DNA of 64,000 nucleotides. Source: Leptasterias polaris. Lineage: Eukaryota > Echinodermata > Asteroidea > Forcipulatida > Asteriidae. A model generated the notes under the pieces. That model was not told the origin of the DNA, ran no database searches, and was given only the letters and a program-made list of their open reading frames with translations. Below are positions 50,301 through 62,300 of the stretch, one piece after another (position 1 is the first letter of the stretch; each line of letters begins with the position of its first letter). Both the position numbers and the translations under genes were made by a program. The stretch covers positions 2,604,001 through 2,668,000 of the forward strand of contig JAZGTN010000029.1 of assembly GCA_037783415.1 (NCBI GenBank), read 5' to 3'.

Positions 50301-53300
50301 TCTAATCAGCTGAAATTTCGCATATGACTTTTATTGTACCTTTCTTGATAGTTTTGCCTGAAAAACAGCATTTTATTGACAAAAACCAAACGATAACCCT
50401 ATCTATAAAGTTTTGAACCACAAGACTTGGGGACAAGTGGAGAGTCCCTTGAAATTCAAACCCCGACCTGACCCATTTCCTAATGCCAGTGACTGTCTTG
50501 CCCCCAGGCCAAGCAAGCTCCAACGATCTCCAAGCTCTGGAAGTTCGCATCCAAGAGCTTGAGGAAGAAAACGAGCAGCTGACAGAGACCAACTCGGAGC
50601 AAGAGGAGACCATCAAGGAGCTTGAACGAGCCAAGGAGGAGCTGGAATCAAGACTAGCTAATATGGAAACTGGGGGAGGGTCTGCAGCTGCTGCAACGGC
50701 GGCGGCGCTGGCAAATCTTGACTTCGATGAGGATGATGTTGAGGTGTGGATCGTTGAACTCTTTCTAGATTATTTTTTGCCAATTTTGTTTAATATTTTT
50801 CTGAAACTATTAAAGAGTGGCTGTTAAAATGTCAGTGCTCATGTTTTAACGCTACATTGGAAGTATGCACCTGAGAACAAAAGAAGTCCACATAGTAGGG
50901 ACTTGAAGCACTGTGTGGACTTACACAAGTCCACACAGTGTTTTTTTACACAGGTGAAGAATATGTTTTTCTCTGAAGTGCACAGAACAAAGTAATGTCC
51001 ACAGAGTGTATGCAAAACAGAGCTGTGTGGCTTTGTAAAAGTGGAATGTGATTGTTACTTGTGGAATGGAAGTATACATTCTTGAGAAAGCTTACTCTTT
51101 GCTCTTCGGGTGTTGTCCTTTATTGGTGATGCGCGCCAAGGACGATGTAGTTCATAATCGGGACACTTAGGATGTTGCTGTTTAACTCATATTTGCCTAA
51201 CTACGGGATTTCTCGTTTAACAAACAAACGCTATTAACCTCTAACTACCCGAAAACACGTAGATGAACGAGAAGAAGTGTCTTTCTTTATACTCTCATTT
51301 CTAGTTGTATGAGTGGATAACATGGCAAAATATATATTCCGTTAATGACAATTGTGTACTTTTCCCAATGATGTACAGTTTGTTGGGGGTATGTTTAAAT
51401 GCAAGGCAGTAAATAATGGAGTTCAGTGTAATGCTATAATAAGTGCTACGTGGGTTCAGGCAGGAACAGTAGTTATGTACTGTGACCAGTCAGGCGGAGA
51501 ATCTTGTCCAAGACTCCTAAGATTTCTCGTACGCTTGATCACTCAAAACATTAGTTGTGTTCTTCAAAAGGTTTCCGTTCACCTTTAGGAGACTATGCAT
51601 TTCTGTTTAAATCATAGATGCAAGCATCGCTATTGTTTATTATTTGACACAGTAAAATTGTCCAGGGGAAAAAATACGAAACAGAAATTTGTTTTTGTTT
51701 CAGAAACTTATGAAACAAAAACAAACTTCTGTTTCGTGTTTATTCCCTTGTGAAGATAATAACATGGGAAACATTGGAAATTGTGAATTCGTGACATGAC
51801 CTTTCCTACGGCCTTATTGGTCGAGTGGAACTAGGCCAAACCTTGTGCCCATTTGCTACTATGAGCAGTTTGGTACAACCAGCTTACAGCCGCTTTGGTC
51901 TCTTAATGCTTGTATACCTCTGAGATCGAAAAGGAGGAAATTTCTCATCAGTTATTTTTTTGTCAACACATCTAGGGTTTCGGAGCCCAACTGGCTGCCC
52001 AGCAGCGTCAAGTCGACGACGCCGAACGCAAACTCCGTGAGGAGCGGTCCTCCCACGAATCCACCAAAGAAGAGCTGGAGATGATCACTCAGGAACTGGA
52101 GAACGTCCGCGAGGAGAAACGAAACCTTCAGGAGGAGATTGACGGCAAGGTGACCGCGGCAACTGATGCCCTCGAGGCTGAGATGAAACTCAAAGATCAG
52201 GTCAGAATCCAGACCCTTAAAAACTTGCTTAGTTCAGAAATATCCTGCTTAGCAACAACTGGTAACCTGTCAGAATACCATGTGATTTACATTAATGTGA
52301 CTGGTGCTCCGCTTTTTCTTGTGAGCTGCGTAGCACAGTGAGCCTATGTAATTTAGATTTCTGACCGACTGTAAGTCTGAAATTTTTTTTTCCTTTAATC
52401 CAATAATACACTGACTTACACCCACATCAAACATTGCAACTGACACCCAAATTCATATAAAAGAATAGAAACTCATGAATATGACATCGGTTCTAGGTAA
52501 TAAACCGCAAGGTTGTAGGTTCAAATCCCGTTCTCGTCAATTTTTCTTTGTTCAACCCAAAATTAATTAAAAAGTACCCCGTCAGTTTTCTTTGTGGTTT
52601 ATTACTTGATATTCGACATAGAAAGTTGCATTCCTTAAGGTGATTCCTCTCCTGCCGCTTCCCAGATTGTATCGTAAACATGACTGTGATCCCTGGCTGT
52701 ACGACATACAGGTTGAATGGCTTCTGACTGGTACCCTGAACAAAGATATTGACAAAATAGGGAGACTGATATTAAACATTAGGGCTAGATAGATCAGTCG
52801 GCAGAGTGCCGACACATTCAATTGGACGTCGCAGGTTCACGTCCCTCTCAAGTCAAATCCTCTTTGTTCAACCCAAAAGTTATTAAATTTTCTAATTGGA
52901 CTTTTTGGGGGATAATTTCCTTGCAGTCCTTGACAGAAACCAAGCAACGACTGGATGAACTGGAGCAAGAGAAATTAAAGAATCTTCCTGTGGATGCAGC
53001 CAAAGAGATTGCTCTGCTTCAAGCCCTTGTGGTAAGTAGTTAAAAAAAGATAAAATTTAGTATCACACACTTTGGGGGGTCGGGTTGGCGTAATGGTATC
53101 TTTCCTCGCCTTTCACATCTAGGACCCCAGTTCGAATCCCACCGGGGGCACTATGTGTGTTGGGTTTTAAGTCCCTACCTGATTGCGTGGGTTTCCCTGG
53201 AATAATTCTCTGTGGTTTTTCCTTTCACATCCAAAACTGAAACTCCCTTCCTGAATCTGAAACCATCTCAACTACCTGGGGATTAAACAGCCTGTACTGA

Positions 53301-56300
53301 CGAGTATGTAGCGCAAGAACCTAAATCAAGCAGAACCAAACACTGCCCTCTATTACTCCTGGTCAAAGAGAGACAATTAATGTTTCGTTTCATCCAAGGG
53401 CAGGGGTGTCATGACAGGGATTCCAACCCGCACTCGGATGACTGTGGCACCAGTACCTAAGGGACAAAATGCAAAATTAGACAGGCGGTTTTACTCGGGG
53501 TAAGCCTCGAAATGTTTTGAGGTTTTCCAAGGTTATCCATGGTTCAACCTCTGGTTACCTAAAGTTTCCGCTTGTTTAATTCTGCAACTCTCCCTAAGGC
53601 CTCGGCACTAGACTACTCGGCCACAGCACACCACATAATAAAAGACAGTACGAGACATTAACTTTTTCGAAATTAATATTAAACACATTTTCTGATTAAT
53701 ATGTAAATTGTGAATTGTGGTATTAGTTTGAGGATTTCGTTTTTTTTGTAATCCTTAGAAAAAAGCTGAAAAAGAGAAGGGAGATGCCCAGAAAGCCAGC
53801 ATCGGGGGCACGGCCGATCTGGACAAACTAAAGCTGGAGTTGAAGACGATGAATCAGTCTCTAGCTAAGGAGAAGGAAACAAACAAATCCCATCAGGTGA
53901 GAGTCCCAAGTTTATAAAAATCTTCGCTACTGAAGGTTTGGTGAAAACGTTTGACTGTTGGGATCCGTTGAAGTGCGTATTTTTGTCTCTTTCAAGCGTT
54001 TGGGATCAGGTTGGCTCCTTGGTTTGTTTGTTTCCATAGCTTTCACCTCTGTAACTCTGGTTCGAATCCCTCCTTAGCCTTGCATGTAGATTGGGATTTC
54101 AGTCCCTACCTGACTGCGTGGGTTTTCCTCATTGGGGTTTTCCTTCATCAAAAACTAAACTTTTCTTCACATTTATTCATCCTGTTATTGGCGCTAATTG
54201 TGATGTTGGATGTGTAATAAAGAGTGTTTGAAGATATAACAAAAATATAAAGCAATGCTTATTTAGGGATCCGAAAGCTCTTAAAGTTGTTCACTTAATA
54301 TGCGCAAGACTTACACTGTCCTGTGAATGTACAGTGAAAAGGACTGAAACCATATAAATCGCATTTGTTGAAGTAAAGATCATTCCATTGTGGTTAACCT
54401 GTACCAATGGGTACCACCATTACTGGGATGCCTAGCGTTCATTCATTTATGCACACAGAAATCTCCATCAAAGCGTGATCAGAGTAAATGCTTCCCAAAT
54501 CTGAATTACTGGGATGCCTAGCGTTCATTCATTTATGCACACAGAAATCTCCATCAAAGCGTGATCAGAGTAAATGCTTCCCAAATCTGAATTACTGGGA
54601 TGCCTAGCGTTCATTCATTTATGCACACAGAAATCTCCATCAAAGCGTGATCAGAGTAAATGCTTCCCAGTAAACTGATGGTTTAGTTTACCTCAACTTC
54701 TGAGACACTAAACATGATTCGTTCTTTTAATTTTCAGGAAAGCCTTAAGAAGAAGATGACCGAGAAGGACAAACAGGCCAAAGAGATGGTTCAAAGCACA
54801 GAGAAGAAGTTCACCCAGAGAGAAGCAGAGAACAAGAAACAGATACAGGCCTTGGAGAAGAAAAACAAGGAGCTTGCTGCTGCTGGAGGAGTTGCTGCCG
54901 TCAGGGGTGCTGCTGGTAAGGTAAGGAAGAGGGTATAAGACGGGGGTAAATGAGGCGTACTGGAGGAGTTGTAGCAGTCAGGGGTGCTGCTGGTAAGAAA
55001 GGAAGAGGGTATAAGATTGGGGTAAAGAAGGTGTGGTGGAGGGGTTGTAGCAGTCAGGGGTGCTGCTGGTAAGAAAGGAAGATGGTACAAGACTGGGGTA
55101 AAGAAGGTGTGCTGGAGGGGTTGTAGCAGTCAGGGGTGCTGCTGGTAAGAAAGGAAGAGGGTACAAGACTGGGGGGTAAAGAAGGTGTGCTGGAGGAGTT
55201 GTAGTAGTCAGGCGTGCTACTGCTTAGGTAAGGATTAGTGTGCAAGACTGGTGTTAAGCAGAAAATGGAGAGAAGAAATCCATTTACAATGGTAGGTGTG
55301 GGAACGCTAGGTGGCAGTAGATAAATATCCTTTGTTGATGTTACTTGGTCTGCTATTAGCAAACGTCCCATAAAGTCTCCCAACGTAATAGAGTGAATGT
55401 TAAGAAATTGCTGTAGGCTGGGAATGAGGCTGTCTTCTAGGAAAGTGAGAACAAGTGCGTGTTCAGATGTAGAATATAAGACACATTCTGTACGTGAATG
55501 TAAAACAGCTGTATGAATTCTGGCTTATTTCTTGTTTTATGTTGTTTGGAAACAGGGAGGACCGGATCCGAAGTCAGAGAAGAAGATCAAACTTCTGACG
55601 GAGCAATCAGCGACGCTGAAGAAGACCATCCAAGAGAATCAAGACAAGATACGACAGATGGAGAAGGATCTCAAGGAGGCCAAGTCAGGCGGATCGGCTG
55701 ATGTAAGTAAAACATGCTTTACCCTTTTTTAACTCTGTAAGATCCACTGTTAAAGGGAGGGTAAACTTTTGGTAATTACTCCAAAAATTGACGGCCATTA
55801 AAAAATTACTTGGTAAGAATTAAGCACTGCAGCTGTTGATAAAGTATAACGGTTTGAGAAACAATTCCCTTCAAAGGATTGTGCATTCCAATCACGGATT
55901 ATTCTTCCTGCGAGGACATAACTGTTACAGATTTTTGGCAATATTTCAAAAACGCTACCCTCTTTTGAAATGAAATTTTCACAGGTTGAGTTTAACTGTG
56001 GCTTTTATTGACAATCTTTCTTGATAATTTTGCCTTCAAATCAGTATTATGTTGACAAAAAAACAAATGCTGATGCTTATTTTGGTTGCGCTTATCGGAA
56101 TGAGCAACAGTGATTTGGGGTCTTTGGCTGCTCTGCCCTGTTTTGTGATAGTCTTTTAGAAAAACAAATTTGGTGTGTGAAGATTTGGTACAGATCCAAC
56201 AGTATTATCAGTGAGCTCTCATATTGAACAAAACATTTTTTTTTTTTTCGTAATTTTGTTTAATTCCGTAATTTCCGTAATCATGTACTTTATTCTTGAA

Positions 56301-59300
56301 TCGCGTCTGCGCAAAAACATAGTATCTCACACGAAAATGCTCCGTGCAGAAACGTCGTGTCTCGGCACGTACTTGTTTTGTGTGTACATCCGGGCTATTT
56401 TAAGCAAGGTACGACGTTTCGGCAATTTCAAACTCGGGATAACGTTAGTAATATTTTAGGAGATACAATGTTTTTGGACTGACATGACAAATTGATTCCA
56501 AGGAATTATGGTTTTTTTCTTGTGGTGTCCTCTCATTATGTAGAAGCAAGCCGGCAAGAAGATGGAGAAGCAGCTCAAGGAGCTGGAGAAGAAACTGGAG
56601 ACGGAACAGAAGAAGTTTGAGAGAGAGAAGAAGACTGCCACAGAGCTAGACGCTGACCTCAAGACGACCTCCAAGGTACTGAACACTTCCAAATAACCAA
56701 TCTCCCCTGACCCAAAAGTTTGATGTCAAATTTTGATGTTTGATGCCGAAAGCTCTTGAAGCAGTTGTGAATTGTAAAGTGGAAAGTCAAAAATCAACCA
56801 CGATTAGAGGGGGGGGGGGGGAAATATATTTTGAATGGGGTCTGGTAAGATTTGTATTCAAGAGTCCTAACAGTTTGCAGGGAGTCTGTGTTGACCGAAA
56901 TTATTATATAAAACTGACTGGAGACCCCAAACAAAGATATTGACAAAATAGGGAAAAAACGCCAACATTAGGGCTAGATGGCTCAGTTGGTAGAGCACTG
57001 GCATGTAAATTCAGAGGTCTCAGGTTCAAGTCCTGCTCCACCAAATTTGTCTTTGTTCAACCCTAAAAAATAGTTAACGTAATAATTGCAAAATATGTTT
57101 TTGAGTTTTGCCCGACACCAATGGTAAGCCCTGCTCACTCGGTGCTTTGTGTAAATTCACCTTGGTCAGGATTTTAATCCATGATTCTAGAGCAGATGTC
57201 TTAATTGCTAGCCCACCTAGTATTAGCTGGTTTTTTCCTGAGTTCTGCTGGGAAAAAAATCCACAGGCTGTACTACTCGGATGGAATTCGAATCCAAGAC
57301 TCCCCGAATTCTTGAGCAGATGTCTCAATCAGTGGACCTCCGAGCATGTCTGGTGATGTAAGGCCTGTCCAAGTTACACTATTAGTTGAGTGTGAAATAA
57401 GACAAACTTAAAAATTCATTACATTCATCTGATGGATTGACTTTTTGTCCGACAGGAACTCGACGGGGCTAAAGATGAGATCAAGAGACTGAACAATCAG
57501 ATTGAAGGGTTGGGCGTGGCTGCAGCCGAGGCCTTGGAGCTGAAAGAGAAAGTGACCGAGCAGACGGCAGAGCTGAAGAAGCTACAGAGCGAAGTGAAGT
57601 CGCTGACTGATAACTACAACAGCGAGAGGGTGAGTGCAACCTGGGCCCAGATTCATGCAGCTGCTTAGAGCACAAAAAGTAGCTAAGCACAACAAAATTG
57701 TGCTTACCAGAATAAGGGTACCAGCCAAAATAACGTATCATACCATCTGTGACTGGTATCCTGCTTGTTTTTGCTCAGCAGAAAAAATTTTTGAGCAATT
57801 TTTTCTGTTGAAGCAGCTCTATGAAATTGGCCCCTGGTTCATAGGCTAAGTTGAAATTTCCAAGGTTGAGAGTTCGCAATGTAAAGATGAAAAGCTTGCT
57901 GCAGACTATCATCATCCAACCGGCTTAATCCTTCATGGCGGTGGATCAAAAAAGCTTGCTTCCCCCAGTCTGTCTACTGCATTAGAAGAATCTGTAGTGT
58001 TGTTTGTTGTATATCTACGCCCTGTCTTGCCTTAATCTTCCTTGCTTTTGGGGGATTTTGGGAGACATACGCCTTTTGGCGACAGTTAACTTTTATGCTC
58101 TCCTGGGCATCCCACTGTTGTTTAACGTATGTTTTTTTGTAATGCATTTTAATGTTTGCATATGTATACTTGGGAAGTTTTTGCCCGAATAAATATTATT
58201 ATTTTTATCGTCTCGGACACAAAAAGCAAATAATTTATGTCCGAGAAATAAACCGCCTGCAACAACTTGAAGGGGCTTTTAATACCAAAGTGCACCCTCA
58301 TGTGAGTGATACTGTGATCTGATTTGTTTCAGCTTACCTTCAACGATGCACTTATTGAGTTATTGAGGGTTGACCAAACTGTTTTTTTATATTCTAATAG
58401 GTTTTGAGGAAGAAATATTACAACATGGTAGAGGATATGAAAGGGAAGATCCGTGTCTACTGTAGATCCAGACCCCTCAGCGGCTCGGAAAAAGCCAGGG
58501 TAAGGCAATTTGTCATATAGAAGAGAAGCTACTGCAAATCTTGTTTTCACAAAACATCACACAGCTGACCAGATAATATAATGACGCTTTCAGTTTCATC
58601 CAAACAGATGCATAAATAGAATACAAATGAAGCATGAAGTCGAGGCTATACATGCACATGGCGGATCCGTGCAAGTATTAATAATAATAAGTATTTATAA
58701 AGCGCTTTTACAGAGAGATCAAAGTGCTGAACAAGACTATAGGAAATAACTATGGTGTTGTGAATAAGAAGTGTATAACACGCTTCCTGAAAATAGTGAG
58801 AGACGGGGAGTTCCTAATGCTGATGGGAATGGTGTTCCAAAGTTTGGGGCCAGCTATTAAGAAAGACCTATCGCCGAGGGATTTGGATTTGGTATTTGGA
58901 ATTGTAAGAAGAAGTTTGTCTGTAGAAGATCTGAGTCGCGATTAATGTCCAGCATATCTCAAAAAGGCTAATTCAGATTTGGGATCAACCAAAGTATATC
59001 AGGTTCTTAATTTGTGTGTAAAATTGTTCCACCTAGTGTTCATCACTCACAGTCCTCTTACTTTTTAAATGTACTTTTTGGTGATTGTATAATGCATGCA
59101 TTTGTAATTTCATTCATCCATTCGTTCATGATTTATTGAAATGGTTTCTTGAAAGTTTACAAATCGCAGCATAAACCAAATTGCAAGTAAATATACAATA
59201 AAAGTATGAAAAGTTAAGAAAAACACACAAGGCCACAAGTGTCAAGACCGGGACTCGAACCCTACACTCTGCTGATTAGAAACACCAGAGCTAGAGTCCA

Positions 59301-62300
59301 GTGCACTTGACCGCTCAGCCATCACACGCCACGGTTTTAATGGTTTTATTATTGACACAAATTATTGTTGTTTTTCCTTGGCAGGGTAATTTCTCAATCA
59401 TCAAAGCACCAGATGAATATTCAATTGAGATTCAGAGTACGAGAGGTCTTAAGGAGTTCCAGTTTGATCACATCTTCATGCCGGAAAGCACGCAATCTGA
59501 CATCTTTGAAGACACAAATGTGAGTTCTTGTCAGTGATGCTTCCTTTGGATTGATTCATTTCAACAGTAATACCTCCCCCTCCCCCTCTCCCTCCCCCTC
59601 CCCCTCTCCCTCCCCCTCCCCCTCCCCGAAAGGCAGGGTAACCTTAACTCATCTATTTCGAGTGGTGTCCTCGGTCAATGATGTTACGACAGAGTTGTCC
59701 CCAGACCTCCCTGTCCCTCATGGGTCAATGATGTTACGACAGAGTTGTCCCCAGACCTCCCTGTCCCTCATGCACGTAGATATTTCATCTGCTGTCACAA
59801 ACCCAGTGTCCCTTCTTTAATAGTACGTCCACATAAGTCAGGTGACCTCTTTGGGCTCGACGTTGCTTGGGCTCTCAGAGGACAAGCTTGCTTGCTGAAA
59901 GTTCAGGGTGTCGATAGCAGTGCCCTGCAAACCTGACTCTTCTTGCGCAGATTTTGGCACTAAGCTTGGGAAACCTGAGCTGGAGATCGGAGTTGGATAT
60001 GTGTTCTTCCCTCCCGACACCAAGCACCTGGCGTAGCATTCTGGTGTAGCAACCATCAAGTTGTTTTTCTAGAACACACTCTACTTAAATATATGCTGTG
60101 AGAGATTTTTCTTTGAAAAAATATGTTTTAATTGTGAACTTTGAAGTTACAACTTTACCTGTATCTAGACTATAGGGTTTATACCCACTGCTTCCTCAGA
60201 GCAGTGGAGACTCCTGTCGATCGAGTGCACTTTTCCCATTTGTCAGTTGCACTTTTCCTGTTGTCCGATTGCACTTTTCCCATTGATCAACTTAATTTGC
60301 CCGATGATCAATTGCACGTTTTCTGTTGAACGATTGCAATTTTTCCGAAGATCAATCTCACTTTTCACGGTGATTTATAGTTTTCCTGTAGATCGATCAC
60401 ACTTTTCCTGTTGATCGATTAGTTAAAAAAAGACCAACGGATTCGTATACGTACAGGATGGAAACAGGTCCTGAGTAGACTGCCGATACTGGAACTCTAG
60501 TATGCCATTGATTGATTGTTTGATTGATTGTTTGATTGACTGGCCTGGACCGGCCTTGACTTGATCTGACCTGACCTGACTTGACCTGACCTGACCTGAC
60601 CTGACTTGACTTGACCTGACCTGACCTGACCTGACCTGACCTGACTTGACCTGACTTGACCTGACCTGACCTGACCTGACCTGACTTGACCTGACCTGAC
60701 CTGACCTGACTCGACCTGACCCAACCTGACTGACCTGACCGACATGACCGATCTTGAAGTAAATTTACCCTTTTTGTGTCCGATTACAGAACCTTATACA
60801 ATCAGCTGTAGATGGCTACAATGTTTGCATCTTTGCTTACGGTCAGACTGGTTCAGGGAAGACATTCACCATGATTGGTGACAAGGAAGGCAAATTCCCT
60901 GGCATTGCACCAAGAGCATTTGAGAAGATATTCGAAGTCATTGAAGAAAACAAGTGAGCTTCCTTCATAAACCTAGTCTTCTTGTTTTTATCTTTTTTTT
61001 TAATGATGTGTTTTTGAAAGTTGTGTCAGAGCAGGAAGATGTTGAGAATTTCAATCTTTTAATTATAATTTCAGACAGGGCTCGATTTCACGAAGCGCTA
61101 AGAATCATCTTAAGATGCGTTGAAGTGCGCGAGTTTGTTTCCTTTCACGCGTTAAAAGTGAAAGCAATGTTGTGGGACCGAAGTGATCCCAAAAAGTAAA
61201 AATACGTTCAAAATTTGTACAGTCTATGAAACTTGGTTTAAAATAATTCCAGTCAGCAAAAGCCAAAATTGAGGCCCTTGAGGAAATTATTGCTATTGGT
61301 GATGGCTTCATCCAATGGCTAAATTTTGATCATATTTATGTCCATTTCGAATGGAATACATCTGCCTGAAGTCATTTTTTAAAGATATACTTTGTGTTTA
61401 CTTTTTTCTATATATTTTTAAATATAATTTTGTTGTATGGTTATTATTGTTTATGGTTTGATTTTCTGCGTAAAGGACGCTATTACTAGTTATCAACCAA
61501 GCACAAGAGGAAAACAGAAAACTATAGCCCTTCTGCATTCCATATATTCAAAGTGGCTGAAGGACGAGTTGGATATGGGACGCAGAATCTCGATACTTGT
61601 TCGTATTCCACGAGCACGCGTGTGATAACAAACTTGTCTTCAAGCAAACGTGATGGGCAGCTTAAAATAGCGCAATACTCGGAGTAATAGAAACATAGCA
61701 ATACGCAGGGTGTGGTATGGACCGTGCAATATGGCATTAAATCACACTGTTATTGCCAACAACAAAACAATCAGAATCAAGGATTCAAGTTGGCTTGAAG
61801 ATTATTGTTTATATAATGAAAGAACAGTTAACGGATTTAAAAATATGAAAAGTTGTTTGCAAAACAAAATGGCGAGGACAGAATTTTATACAGGTTATGA
61901 TCAGCAAGCTGTGGAACTGCAGGATCCTGTTTGTTATTAAAGTATTTACCAATCTATGACCCTACCTTTATGGCCCCTGCAGGAGTCCTAACAGACTTTT
62001 AATTTGTTGGTATATTGTTGGCAGACTATCCACTACCTAGTGACAATTCATCCAACAGTAATTATTGTTTCCCCTTTTCTAGAGGCAAGTTTTCCTTCCA
62101 AGTGGAAACCTACATGATGGAGTTGTACAATGACAAGTTGATTGACTTGTACTCAAAAACACATGAGGATGTAAGTTTGGATTCCCATTTTAGTAATATT
62201 AGTTATCAGAACCGGAGCTAGAATCTCGGGAGTGCTCGGACTTACCTCCTATTGAGCGGAATTCAATAATAAAACAATGGTGGCAGCCTGTCCATTCTGG

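Larger units (their letters stand above)
36896..57629 (+). other. Kinesin-C tail and coiled-coil exons
   Basis: Exons: 36896-37165, 37912-38114, 38695-38826, 39869-39961, 40863-40952, 42249-42599, 43439-43665, 44650-44809, 46389-46625, 47871-48037, 49528-49688, 50508-50743, 51976-52200, 52927-53031, 53759-53896, 54738-54920, 55556-55702, 56544-56675, 57456-57629. Exon 36896 is Ser/Pro/basic (tail). 37912-38826 encodes a compact segment ([20 protein letters not shown], then [20 protein letters not shown]). From 39869 on, heptad-rich Glu/Lys/Leu sequence predicts a coiled coil of roughly 900 residues, broken by short Ala/Gly-rich gaps ([29 protein letters not shown]). Most of these exons end in phase 0, as if the coil grew by exon-sized units. 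Confidence 0.82.

Noticed and set aside
51352..51588. 78-codon Cys-containing plus-strand frame ([15 protein letters not shown]...)
   Set aside because: No splice-consistent partner, no recognised fold, and it lies inside a kinesin-C intron; likely chance.
56975..57050. Functional tRNA gene
   Set aside because: Good A and B boxes but no full cloverleaf, and the same sequence is repeated with a fixed SINE body.
60497..60745. Minus-strand frame of QVRSG repeats
   Set aside because: Translated CCTGA microsatellite.
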